Assembly (NCBI GenBank): GCA_002746115.1
Contig: NVXL01000035.1
Span: forward strand, 1-34,659
DNA: 34,659 bases
Direction of reading: 5' to 3'
From: Alteromonadaceae bacterium
Lineage (GTDB): Bacteria; Pseudomonadota; Gammaproteobacteria; Pseudomonadales; Cellvibrionaceae
Below the pieces are notes generated by a model. It was not told the DNA's origin, did no database searches, and saw only the letters and a program-made list of their open reading frames with translations. Below, one piece after another: positions 1-6,743 of the stretch. A program made the position numbers and the translations under genes. How positions within the stretch are numbered: the first letter of the stretch is position 1; each line of letters begins with the position of its first letter.

Positions 1-51
1 AATTTCAATTCTTACTGGTCTAGGCATAGGGGTTTATAGCATAGCAGTGGG

Positions 52-173
52 CATTCACAATTCAAGACCTGACCCCTATTTTTATGACCCCTATTTTTAC
101 GCCAAACTGCGCGAAGCGAGGCACAAAAGAAGCGCCGCTTTTGGGGTCATCAGTCTTGACACCTTTGTTAGAT
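52..173. other. Degenerate attC-like site at left edge of ccd cassette
   Basis: Two arms face each other. The left arm (62-76) carries TCAAGAC and TGACCCC; the right arm (143-159) carries GGGGTCA and GTCTTGA. They end at GTTAGAT (167-173), which fits the attC core consensus GTTRRRY. The outer left core is poor (CATTCAC rather than RYYYAAC), so this may instead be a REP/MITE-type hairpin. Its position, one cassette length left of the better site at 775-888, is what supports the integron reading. Confidence 0.35.
71..100. repeat. Tandem 15-bp repeat, two copies
   Basis: GACCCCTATTTTTA followed by T or C occurs twice back to back. A GGGGTCA complement lies 43 bases further right (143-149). The same kind of GGGGTCAG/CCCC hairpin is seen at 32456-32485 at the other end of the window. 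Such motifs resemble REP-like palindromes spread by IS200-type tyrosine transposases, but no transposase is present here. Confidence 0.7.
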
Positions 174-180
174 GCCCATA

Positions 181-208
181 CTCTATGCGCATACATATGC
201 GCATAGAG
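181..208. promoter_or_regulatory. Perfect palindrome before ccdA, probable operator
   Basis: Arms CTCTATGCGCATA (181-193) and TATGCGCATAGAG (196-208) are exactly complementary around a CA centre. The right arm runs into the ribosome-binding site GAGG (206-209), 8 bases before the ccdA ATG at 218. ccd operons are autoregulated by the antitoxin or the antitoxin-toxin complex, so this is the natural operator candidate. In RNA the same palindrome would fold into a hairpin covering most of the Shine-Dalgarno sequence. The binding protein is inferred. Confidence 0.6.
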
Positions 209-217
209 GCACTATAG

Positions 218-463
218 ATGCAACCTACATTTGATACAAACGCCCCCAAGAAAGCCACAAACCTTAGCATTAACAGTGACTTACTAGCAAAGTCTCGCGC
301 CCTCAACATTAACCTTTCTGCAACCCTGGAAAAAGCCCTAAAACGGGAATTATCCAAGTCTGAAGCTGAAAAATGGCAACGCGCCAATAAGGTAGCAATA
401 AAGGCCTACAACAATTTTGTGGAAGAGAATGGCTGTTTCGGCGATGAACATAGGACATTCTAA
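218..463 (+). CDS. ccdA: Type II antitoxin CcdA
   Basis: 81-residue antitoxin of the CcdA family. It should bind and neutralise the gyrase poison CcdB and, with it, bind the operator at 181-208. The N-terminal half (about residues 10-45) has the CcdA DNA-binding signature KKATNLSIN and NINLSATLE, matching a ribbon-helix-helix fold. The C-terminal half, ending VEENGCFGDEHRTF, is the flexible toxin-binding tail. Start ATG is preceded by GAGG at 8-base spacing. The stop TAA overlaps the ccdB start by one base (TAATG at 461-465), implying translational coupling. The sequence resembles the ccd type reported from Vibrio superintegron cassettes more than F-plasmid CcdA. This, with the flanking attC-like sites, suggests an integron-borne copy. 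Confidence 0.93.
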   Translation: MQPTFDTNAPKKATNLSINSDLLAKSRALNINLSATLEKALKRELSKSEAEKWQRANKVAIKAYNNFVEENGCFGDEHRTF

Positions 464-780
464 TGGCTCAATTTGATGTTTACCAAAACACGAGTAAAAC
501 AACTAGAAAAAGCTACCCTTACATCTTGGACATTCAGCACGACTTCATTTCAGAGATCTCCACCAGAATGGTATTACCGCTAGGGAAGCTTTCTCTTTTC
601 CAAAACGAAAAAATGAAGACCCTTACCCCTGTAATAGATTATGAAGGCGAAGAGCTAATCCTACTCACACCCCAAATATCATCTATACCAGCCTCAAAGC
701 TAAAAGACCCTGTCGGTTCCCTTGAACACTTCCGCTCAGAAATAATTGCGGCGGTAGATTTTGCGATTACCGGCATTTAA
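463..780 (+). CDS. ccdB: Type II toxin CcdB, DNA gyrase poison
   Basis: 105-residue CcdB toxin, which traps the GyrA subunit of DNA gyrase on cleaved DNA. Family landmarks are MAQFDVYQN at the start, YPYILDIQHD, TRMVLPL, LTPQISSIP and the tail RSEIIAAVDF...TGI. F-plasmid CcdB ends in WGI, where the Trp contributes to gyrase poisoning. Here the end is TGI, as I recall for the Vibrio-type CcdB, so the change looks lineage-specific rather than inactivating. The start overlaps the ccdA stop by one base and the length is normal, so the pair appears intact. The stop TAA (778-780) lies within the outer core of the attC-like site beginning at 775, as is common for cassette genes. Confidence 0.93.
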   Translation: MAQFDVYQNTSKTTRKSYPYILDIQHDFISEISTRMVLPLGKLSLFQNEKMKTLTPVIDYEGEELILLTPQISSIPASKLKDPVGSLEHFRSEIIAAVDFAITGI

Positions 781-888
781 CGCCGCTGTAACCTGCCCAA
801 ATTATGGAGCAGTTGTGTGCAAAAATGTGCGCAGCGCATTGCACAAAATTGCGTATTAATTTGGGTCGAGTTGACAGCATTGTTAGCT
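775..888. other. attC-like integron recombination site
   Basis: Outer core ATTTAAC (775-781) fits RYYYAAC. The inner core is GTTAGCT (882-888), one base off GTTRRRY. Between them are matched arms: GCCGCTGT (782-789) with ACAGC (874-878), and CCCAAATTA (796-804) with TAATTTGGG (857-865). A few unpaired bases in one arm are typical of folded attC sites. The middle (about 812-846) has its own short palindromes, like a variable terminal structure. Length is 114 bp. It closes a cassette of about 715 bp holding ccdA-ccdB. No integron integrase gene is visible. Confidence 0.62.
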
Positions 889-1443
889 GGCGATATTGCG
901 ACCAAACCAACTAAGAGATTTTTTATAATCCTCAAATGAAGTTGCATATAAGTCTGAATATGTTAACGCACATTCGAGACCAGACAACCAACTCCGACAA
1001 AGATCTCTACACTCAGAAAAGCTAGACTCACTTTCCAGCTCTGTCAGTTCAAGCAGAGGAAGAAATTGCCCCGGCATTACAACTCTACTTTCTAAGTCAG
1101 TAGCAAAATGAGTCCAAGATCTATCGTTAGGCAAGGCTCCCATACAAGCTATAACCGAGCTTTTTATGGAATCAGAGCCTATCACTTTAAAACCTTTAAT
1201 AAATAGAGGACCGTTACCATTATTGCGTACCTTTATTCTCAAACTATTTTCATAATCTGCCACAGTTATTTCAGGAATTGGCCTAACACTTAATATATTA
1301 TGTTTCTGCTGCCCCTTGAGAGCCTTCACAGAAACTGTTAATGAAATAATTGAGGCCATAAAGGCTAAAAAAGCCACTAGTACTCCGGAAAGCGCTGCTA
1401 TCGCATTCGCCAACCCTGTATTACTTGTTAAAAACTCAACCAC
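883..1443 (-). CDS. Hypothetical single-pass membrane protein
   Basis: I do not recognise a named family. The chosen start is GTG at 1443, because AAGGAGAG (1448-1455) sits 4-6 bases before it. An ATG at 1467 (GAGAG nearby) and one at 1527 (214 residues) are in-frame alternatives. The product, about 186 residues, opens with VVEFLTSNTG. It then has one hydrophobic segment (about residues 10-40, ANAIAALSGVLVAFLAF) followed by KALKGQQKHN. The rest is a soluble domain with beta-rich stretches such as RIKVRNNGNGPLFIKGF. This suggests an N-terminal membrane anchor with a cytoplasmic immunoglobulin-like or beta-sandwich domain (inference). Its stop TAA (883-885) lies inside the attC-like core, so it would be a cassette gene in reverse orientation. 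Confidence 0.6.
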   Translation of the reverse strand: MVEFLTSNTGLANAIAALSGVLVAFLAFMASIISLTVSVKALKGQQKHNILSVRPIPEITVADYENSLRIKVRNNGNGPLFIKGFKVIGSDSIKSSVIACMGALPNDRSWTHFATDLESRVVMPGQFLPLLELTELESESSFSECRDLCRSWLSGLECALTYSDLYATSFEDYKKSLSWFGRNIAS

Positions 1444-1903
1444 TTGACTCTCCTTGACAGTTAACATCTGATTCTCTCGCACCAAGTCCCGTTTGCACAG
1501 TCCCAGTTCCCGAAATACCATACTCATCTAATTACCCTACAAACCATATGCCACCTAACCTAAAAGCGATTGATCACATTTCAGCCACAAGCAAAAGGGT
1601 ACCTGTGCGATATATTCACATAAAAAAATAACAGGTTAAGCTACTCGGGGTACTGAATAATATGGCATTTCTCGAACCACACCAAAATAAGGGTACATAG
1701 CTCCCAAAAGCACGGACATTTTTAACCCTCAATAACCACGCAACACTTAAACACTAGAACAAAACCGTACAACATTCCAGCCTAGTAGTCCTATTTACAA
1801 CCACACCATAAAGATGTGGCGCGTATATCCCCTTATTCGCGCCCATACCACCGTTCGCCTAGTGCGCAAATGGGAAGACACCCTCGATTAATTTTTAAAC
1901 CAC

Positions 1904-1933
1904 AAAAAAACCGCCCCTAAGGGCGGCTTTTAT
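1904..1933. terminator. Bidirectional Rho-independent terminator
   Basis: Stem CCGCCC/GGGCGG around the loop CTAA (1911-1926), with seven A before it and a T-rich run after it. It works as a terminator on either strand and lies about 60 bases past the cellulase stop on the minus strand. Confidence 0.82.
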
Positions 1934-1978
1934 TTTAACAACTAGTATTTCAGTTAAGTATTTTAACTACTAGTATTT
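1932..1978. repeat. 19-bp direct repeat, two copies
   Basis: ATTTTAACAACTAGTATTT (1932-1950) and ATTTTAACTACTAGTATTT (1960-1978) differ at one base and lie 28 bases apart, between the terminator and the cellulase stop. Each contains the palindrome ACTAGT. Function unknown. Confidence 0.7.
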
Positions 1979-1988
1979 TACTTTCTAA

Positions 1989-4550
1989 TTAAGGTGCTGG
2001 ACGAGTAACACCCGTACCGGCAGTTCCGCCAATTGGAACAACTTTATCAAGTCCAACAAACTGACCGCCTTCTTGCCATAACGCAGGCTTGAGAAGTGCG
2101 TATTTCTCTTCATCCCAAGTTACCCAGTCGTTTAGAACCAAGCCGCCAGTGTCGCCAGAGTTAGGGTTAATTACCCAGAAGGTATGGTGAAGTTTAAGTG
2201 CCGCTATTTCGTCACGTAAGGCTTCCATCCACTTCTGGTTAATACCACCATCCATGAAACCACCCCACTCACCGATAAGCAGTGGTGAAATACCTTCATT
2301 GTGGATGTATAACCAGTTTGGCTCCCAAACATCAGCACGTAACGTGTCACGATCAAAGAAAGACTTGAACCAGCCCTGCATGTATACGGCCGGGCCGTAA
2401 TCATGTGGCGAATACATGATTTGATCCTGTAAGCCAGCGGGTGCTAGCACTTCGTACTCAGCAACACCTTTCAAGTTTCCGCCCCACCAGTTAAAACTAT
2501 AACAAGGCTCTGGTTGGTTGGGTACTTTTGATGGGTTAACCCACTTACCGTGCTTAGCTTGAACTTCAGTACCTTCAATAAGAATAAGCGCGTTCGGGTT
2601 AGCGTTAAGTACAGCAGCAGCGCCTAGCTCAGCAGCATATTTCCAGTTGTTGATATCGGTAGAGTCATCCCACTTAGCGAAACCATTATCGGTCGCTTCA
2701 GGTAAACGATTACAGTAATCGAAGTCAGACTCGCCGGCTTGCTGTTGTGATGCAGCGGTACCGGTAGGTACGCCATGCGGCTCATTTTCTAAGTCATAAG
2801 CAATAATCGTATCATCGCCAGCATAACGAGTGGCTAACCAACCAATGGTAGAAACCCAATCGTCAGTAGTAACGGTACCTTTGTACCATAGTGGCGCAAT
2901 GTGACCGGAGTTGTCAGCTTCAGCACCGTGAATATCCATAATAACTTTTACACCGCAAGACTTAGCTTGCAGTAAGAAGTGATCGAAGATTTCTAGGCTG
3001 TTTTTACCTTCCAAGTTAGGGTTAGCTGACAAGTTAACACTTACAGTGTCGAATTGACCCGCTTGCCATTCTAGTAGCAACTGCGTTGAAATTGGTACGC
3101 GAATTACGTTAATACCACGTTGAGCTGTCGCACTAACGAGCTCTTCCATATTCGCACTCCAAAGACCGTGGAAGACACGCTCAGTAGCGTTCATACCAAA
3201 CCAGTTCGCACCAGCAAGCCATACAGAGTTACCGTCGGAATCAACAACTTGGTTACCGTTAGTGGTTAACCAGTCATCGGTAGAAGATACCGTTGTTGGA
3301 TCAATACCACATGCGTAAGCCGCACCTGGACCGCCACCACCACCGCCAGTTTCACTTGAACAGAAGCCACCGAACGCAGTTTGAGGCGTTGGCAGTGCAC
3401 CAGCAGACTTAGTAATGATAAAGCCTACGGTTGAACTGCCACTTGGGGCGATAGTGCCATTCCAAGTGGACTCTTCGTTAGTTACCGTCACCATATCACC
3501 AGCAGTTGAGAAGGTTCCGTTCCAGCCAGAGCCGAAGGATTCACCAGCACCAAGCGCCCAAGAAAGGCTGTAGCCTTTAACAGAGCTCGCAGCGTTATTG
3601 GTAATGTTAAGCTCAACTTGGAACTGAGTATCACCAACGTTGACGATGTTGTAATCAACACCACATTCGATATCACCTACAGGACCGGAGGCTGCAACCG
3701 TAACGTTTTGAGTAATTACGTCATTAAGAACGCCATCGCTCACGGTTAAAGTTACGGGGTAAGTACCGTCTGCTGCGTACGCATGACTTGTCTGGACGCC
3801 AACACCTGATGAAAGGTCACCAAAGTCCCACGCGTAAGTTAGTACGTCGCCATCAACATCCGTTGAGCTTGCAGCATTCAATGCCGCTGAGAGTTCATTG
3901 GTGGTTGAAGTGAAAGATGCAGTAGGTGCAACATTACCGCCGCTTGAACTTGAAGAACTGCTTGAGCTTGAAGAGCTACTTGAACTTGAAGAGCTGCTTG
4001 AGCTTGAAGAACTGCTTGAGCTTGAAGAACTGCTTGAACTTGAAGAGCTGCTTGAGCTTGAAGAGCTGCTTGAGCTTGAAGAGCTACTTGAACTTGAAGA
4101 ACTGCTTGAACTTGAAGAGCTGCTTGAACTTGAAGAGCTGCTTGAACTTGAAGTAGTAGAACCGCCGCCACATACATCGCCAGTTACAGCGATAGTTATA
4201 GGAGCGCTGGCTACGTCTTTAGCGCCTTGGAAGCCAAATGCAACGCTGCTTCCGGGTTGAATTTGAGAGTTCCAGCCTAGGCTTGATGCACAGTTGCCGA
4301 CCTGATTTGCATTCCACAAGGAGGTAACTGTCGTCCCCGCGGCGGCCCAGCAGACGTCCCAGCCAGATATTGCGACAGCGGTGTCATTTGTAATTGAAAT
4401 TTCAGCTTGAAAGCCTGAGCCCCAGTCGTTTACAACGGTGCCAGTACAAGTCGCGGCATTGGCGCCAGAGCTTACGGCACCAGCGATCGATAAGATCCCG
4501 GCAGCCAGCGTATTTTGGATATAACAAGGAATCTTGTTTTTTCGAGTCAT
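1989..4550 (-). CDS. Secreted multidomain endoglucanase: CBM2, poly-Ser, PKD, CBM2-like, GH5
   Basis: 853-residue secreted cellulase that should cleave beta-1,4-glucan chains. Residues 1-32 are a signal peptide (probable cut ANA/AT). Residues 33-128 are a CBM2 cellulose-binding module, with boundary Cys35 and Cys127 and several exposed-type Trp. Residues about 130-203 are an almost pure serine linker. Residues about 205-289 are a PKD domain (YAWDFGD). Residues about 290-400 look like a second CBM2, followed by a Gly-rich hinge. The rest is GH5, close to subfamily 1 by motifs such as VFHGLWS, FNWWGGNL and NPNSGDTGG. The acid/base is Glu590 in NEPHG, the nucleophile Glu761 in IGEWGG. ATG start; the ribosome-binding site is weak. 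It is the last gene of the minus-strand run and is followed by the terminator at 1904-1933. Exact substrate preference is inferred. Confidence 0.93.
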   Translation of the reverse strand: MTRKNKIPCYIQNTLAAGILSIAGAVSSGANAATCTGTVVNDWGSGFQAEISITNDTAVAISGWDVCWAAAGTTVTSLWNANQVGNCASSLGWNSQIQPGSSVAFGFQGAKDVASAPITIAVTGDVCGGGSTTSSSSSSSSSSSSSSSSSSSSSSSSSSSSSSSSSSSSSSSSSSSSSSSSSSSSSSSSSSSSSSSSSSSSSSGGNVAPTASFTSTTNELSAALNAASSTDVDGDVLTYAWDFGDLSSGVGVQTSHAYAADGTYPVTLTVSDGVLNDVITQNVTVAASGPVGDIECGVDYNIVNVGDTQFQVELNITNNAASSVKGYSLSWALGAGESFGSGWNGTFSTAGDMVTVTNEESTWNGTIAPSGSSTVGFIITKSAGALPTPQTAFGGFCSSETGGGGGGPGAAYACGIDPTTVSSTDDWLTTNGNQVVDSDGNSVWLAGANWFGMNATERVFHGLWSANMEELVSATAQRGINVIRVPISTQLLLEWQAGQFDTVSVNLSANPNLEGKNSLEIFDHFLLQAKSCGVKVIMDIHGAEADNSGHIAPLWYKGTVTTDDWVSTIGWLATRYAGDDTIIAYDLENEPHGVPTGTAASQQQAGESDFDYCNRLPEATDNGFAKWDDSTDINNWKYAAELGAAAVLNANPNALILIEGTEVQAKHGKWVNPSKVPNQPEPCYSFNWWGGNLKGVAEYEVLAPAGLQDQIMYSPHDYGPAVYMQGWFKSFFDRDTLRADVWEPNWLYIHNEGISPLLIGEWGGFMDGGINQKWMEALRDEIAALKLHHTFWVINPNSGDTGGLVLNDWVTWDEEKYALLKPALWQEGGQFVGLDKVVPIGGTAGTGVTRPAP
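3943..4152. repeat. 18-bp tandem array encoding the poly-Ser linker
   Basis: Eleven full 18-bp units plus two thirds of a unit lie inside the cellulase gene. Each unit encodes six serines on the minus strand using mixed codons (AGC, AGT, TCA, TCT). Variation between units is confined to a few positions, consistent with expansion by unit duplication. The array creates an open plus-strand frame of Leu/Glu repeats that is an artefact. Confidence 0.9.
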
Positions 4551-4653
4551 AATTAGAATTGTCCCAGGTTCGCCATAAGGCGTTATTATTTTTTTATTAA
4601 CAAAAGCTTACAGTTCCCGAGATCCTGCTACATAAATAGAAAGGAGAACATAT

Positions 4654-4746
4654 ATGTTGGCAACTAACTCCAAGTGGTCAGCAAGTAAACTAACCAAGAT
4701 CCTTTCACAGCATCACGGGGAAACAGGTAGCAATGTCCTACATTAA
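4654..4746 (+). CDS. Possible 30-residue small protein
   Basis: ATG at 4654 is preceded by AAGGAGA (4641-4647) at 6-7 base spacing, the strongest Shine-Dalgarno match in this gap. It encodes 30 residues starting MLATNSKWSASKLTK and ends at TAA. It is polar, with no membrane segment or cysteine. It is divergent from the cellulase and has no recognised homologue. The ribosome-binding site is the only evidence, so it may be chance. Confidence 0.25.
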   Translation: MLATNSKWSASKLTKILSQHHGETGSNVLH

Positions 4747-4987
4747 TAAAAGGAACACCAATTATCATGCCTATCCCCCTCAGATAACATAGGCTTAAGC
4801 CCATCCTAAACATAAGGCAAGCAAACCATTATAAGTAAGCCATACCCTACAAGCGTCCAGAAACCAATCTCCCCTCAGACCATTTATGCGTCCGTTCTTA
4901 TTGTGCAAATGTCCACCTCAGTCCAAACAGTTACTGAATTTAACAAAAAAATAGGGCAAAACTTCAAGTATGGCAGGCACTCAAAGA

Positions 4988-5018
4988 GCCGCTAATATAG
5001 ATTGTCTATGTAAGCGGC
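4988..5018. repeat. Imperfect 14-bp hairpin
   Basis: Left arm GCCGCTAATATAGA and right arm TCTATGTAAGCGGC pair at 12 of 14 positions around a 3-base TTG loop. No T-run follows on either strand, so it is not an ordinary intrinsic terminator. It could be a REP-like element or an RNA processing or stability hairpin. Confidence 0.6.
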
Positions 5019-5116
5019 AGCCTTGATACTTACATTGACATCGATATTACGATGATCGGTTTATCTTCCGCAATAGGGCTGACTTTTGTTCACGTCAAGA
5101 CCTACAAAAATACCCA

Positions 5117-5150
5117 GGGGCTGCCATTTTTTATCATTTTGGCACTCCCC
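5117..5150 (-). terminator. Probable terminator of the ferredoxin reductase gene
   Basis: GGGG-C-TGCCA pairs with TGGCA-CT-CCCC (small bulge) about 57 bases past the stop of the reductase. On the minus strand a TATTTTTG stretch follows the stem after a few bases. The long AT-rich loop makes it a moderate rather than a strong call. Confidence 0.5.
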
Positions 5151-5206
5151 ACAGAACAAACATAAAAAGAGCTTTGGACTTCTCCTAAGGATTAAGTACC
5201 TAACGA

Positions 5207-6184
5207 TTAAGCACCAAACGCGATAAAACTATCAGCCGAGATATCCGACATTGCAGCACCAGCCAAAAAGCTGCTTTTACGCATCTTCATGACAAAACTC
5301 TGCGCACCACAAAGGTAAACCTTGGCGCCGGTTAAACTCCCCAACTGATTTTTAACAAAGCCATAAATGTCTTCACTGCGTGCGAAATCATGCTCTGCAT
5401 CCACATCCATCGCTAACCAATGGATACTGACATTTTCATGGCTCTTCTCAATTGCCAGCAAGGTTTCAACCAAATAAAAATCTGCACTGCTTCGAGCCCC
5501 AAGTAAGAGTTGAATACCGCCCGAATGCTGTTGCCGCAGGGCTTCTTTTAAAATGCCATAAATAGGTGCCAAGCCGGTACCCACTGCGGTCAAAAGTAAC
5601 TTTTGCTCTGGTTCCGCTTGATAAAAACATTCTCCTAGCGGACCTTGTAGCGATATTTCATCACCGACATTTAATGTGTCGGCAGCCCAAGCGCTAAATG
5701 CACCTTGTTGGTGTACCTGAATATGGAATTCGAGCCAGCCTTCTTGATCTGTGCTAGCAATAGAATACGATCGCCCGACCCGCTCGTCTTTCCATAAGGT
5801 GGCATACTGACCTGCACGATAGCTAAAGTCCTGATCAGGCACTTGCAAACGTAGTGCAATAATGGCCGAATTAAGCCAAAACTTTTCCAAGACCTTACTC
5901 TGCTGAGTCAGCTGTGCAGCACCGAGTCGACCAACTGTCAGGCTGCCTTCTTCAGGTAATACACACTGGCAACTCAGGAAATAATTTAGCGCCTTTTGGT
6001 TCTCATTCAAACCCAGCTGCGCTTTAGCTGGTGGGTCACCATCAATAGCCTGCATCACACAAGCCTGGCAAAGTCCGGCCTGGCAACCAAATTTTATATC
6101 CTTACCCTTTTCGTTGAGAGTCGCGAGTACAGAGTCGCCCGATTTAACGTCGAACTTTTTACCTTCAAAAATAATTGAAGCCAT
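5207..6184 (-). CDS. 2Fe-2S ferredoxin / FAD / NAD(P)H oxidoreductase
   Basis: 325-residue electron-transfer protein of the ferredoxin-NAD(P)H reductase family, like the reductase parts of multicomponent oxygenases or CDP-6-deoxy-3,4-glucoseen reductases. The N-terminal plant-type 2Fe-2S domain has Cys34, Cys39, Cys42 and Cys72 (CX4CX2CX29C). The FAD domain (about 100-200) shows RSYSIAS. The NAD-binding domain (about 210-315) starts with TAVGTGLAPI and includes YLCGAQSFV near the end. It should pass electrons from NAD(P)H through FAD and the iron-sulfur cluster to a partner. No oxygenase or other partner lies next to it, so the acceptor is unknown. It lies 206 bases downstream of the UPF0016 gene and has its own terminator candidate. 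A role in the polyketide pathway is possible but unsupported. Confidence 0.88.
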   Translation of the reverse strand: MASIIFEGKKFDVKSGDSVLATLNEKGKDIKFGCQAGLCQACVMQAIDGDPPAKAQLGLNENQKALNYFLSCQCVLPEEGSLTVGRLGAAQLTQQSKVLEKFWLNSAIIALRLQVPDQDFSYRAGQYATLWKDERVGRSYSIASTDQEGWLEFHIQVHQQGAFSAWAADTLNVGDEISLQGPLGECFYQAEPEQKLLLTAVGTGLAPIYGILKEALRQQHSGGIQLLLGARSSADFYLVETLLAIEKSHENVSIHWLAMDVDAEHDFARSEDIYGFVKNQLGSLTGAKVYLCGAQSFVMKMRKSSFLAGAAMSDISADSFIAFGA

Positions 6185-6355
6185 AAATCATTAACTCAAA
6201 TAATTTTTATGCCATTTAAATTTAAAACTAAGAAACAGTCTAAAAAATATGGGTATAAAGAAAGAGTAGCACAGGGTCACTTGCAGCAATATCACTAAAC
6301 CCTATATCAATTTCAATGATGCACTTCAGACTTGAATCCGCGATACAAATATAGA

Positions 6356-6392
6356 AGCCAAAAGAGCAGAAATAGCTTCTACTCTTTTGGCT
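6356..6392 (-). terminator. Terminator-like hairpin at the UPF0016 stop codon
   Basis: AGCCAAAAGAG and CTCTTTTGGCT pair, extended by AGAA/TTCT across one C-A mismatch. The right arm (6377-6392) overlaps the UPF0016 stop codon (6391-6393). Only a weak T-rich stretch follows on the minus strand, so termination efficiency is uncertain. Confidence 0.5.
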
Positions 6393-6666
6393 AAGCCCGG
6401 TAAAGCGTAAACACGCCGATCAGGATAAACCCAACACCGGCCACATAGGATAAGTACTTTTCGTTAATATGATTCGACAGCAAACTACCCGCCAATATAC
6501 CGATTGCTGTTGCGACTATAAGCGCTAAAGAGGCCGCAAAGAATACCGTATACTTATCAACCTCTTTGTCCGACGCAAACATCATAGTGGCTAGTTGCGT
6601 TTTATCCCCAAGCTCTGCAATAAACACAGATGCAAATATCGTAAAAAATATCTTCCACTCCATCAC
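6391..6666 (-). CDS. UPF0016 / GDT1-family cation exporter, single-repeat form
   Basis: 91-residue membrane protein of the UPF0016 (GDT1, TMEM165, MneA) family, which exports Mn2+ or Ca2+ against protons. It has three hydrophobic segments (about residues 5-19, 41-63 and 73-88) and the family motif E-x-G-D-K-T in AELGDKTQLAT (about residues 18-28). Most bacterial members carry two such repeats (about 190 residues). This one has one, so it must dimerise with itself or with another half-protein, as in split members of the family. No second half lies beside it. It starts 78 bases after the synthase stop in the same direction, so read-through is possible. No yybP-ykoY-type manganese riboswitch fits in that short gap. 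Confidence 0.88.
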   Translation of the reverse strand: MMEWKIFFTIFASVFIAELGDKTQLATMMFASDKEVDKYTVFFAASLALIVATAIGILAGSLLSNHINEKYLSYVAGVGFILIGVFTLYRA

Positions 6667-6743
6667 TTACCCCACTTTACGTAACAAGACACAGGCACAG
6701 GCAACAACTATAACACTGCACATCAAAACGGTCTAAGGCCTAA

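Larger units (their letters stand above)
1444..1988. other. Intergenic region between cassette gene and cellulase
   Basis: No convincing gene. It holds a bidirectional terminator (1904-1933) and a direct repeat (1932-1978), listed separately. A weak attC-like pair, ACCTAAC (1553-1559) and GTTAAGC (1635-1641), has little arm complementarity and is not called. The rest is AT-rich with no other structure I can support. Confidence 0.5.
4551..5206. other. Intergenic region upstream of the cellulase
   Basis: About 650 bases with no normal-sized gene. It holds a 30-codon plus-strand ORF (4654-4746), an imperfect 14-bp hairpin (4988-5018) and a terminator-like hairpin (5117-5150), each listed separately. 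The cellulase promoter must lie in the left part. A small CGCC/GGCG hairpin (4571-4582) next to a T-run sits just before the cellulase start. No promoter or carbon-catabolite site could be called confidently. Confidence 0.5.

Noticed and set aside
1553-1641. Third attC-like site (ACCTAAC ... GTTAAGC)
   Set aside because: Core motifs fit but the arms between them are not complementary.
1751-1891. Open plus-strand frame ending WRVYPLIRAHTTVRLVRKWEDTLD just before the terminator
   Set aside because: About 46 codons with no start signal or recognised family. It could be the tail of a lost gene, but the evidence is too thin.
3898-4260. Plus-strand ORF rich in LELEEL repeats and other frames over the cellulase linker
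   Set aside because: Antisense or shifted readings of the 18-bp serine array; no biological support.
5052-5165. 37-residue plus-strand ORF starting MIGLSSAIG
   Set aside because: No ribosome-binding site, and it overlaps the terminator-like hairpin at 5117-5150.
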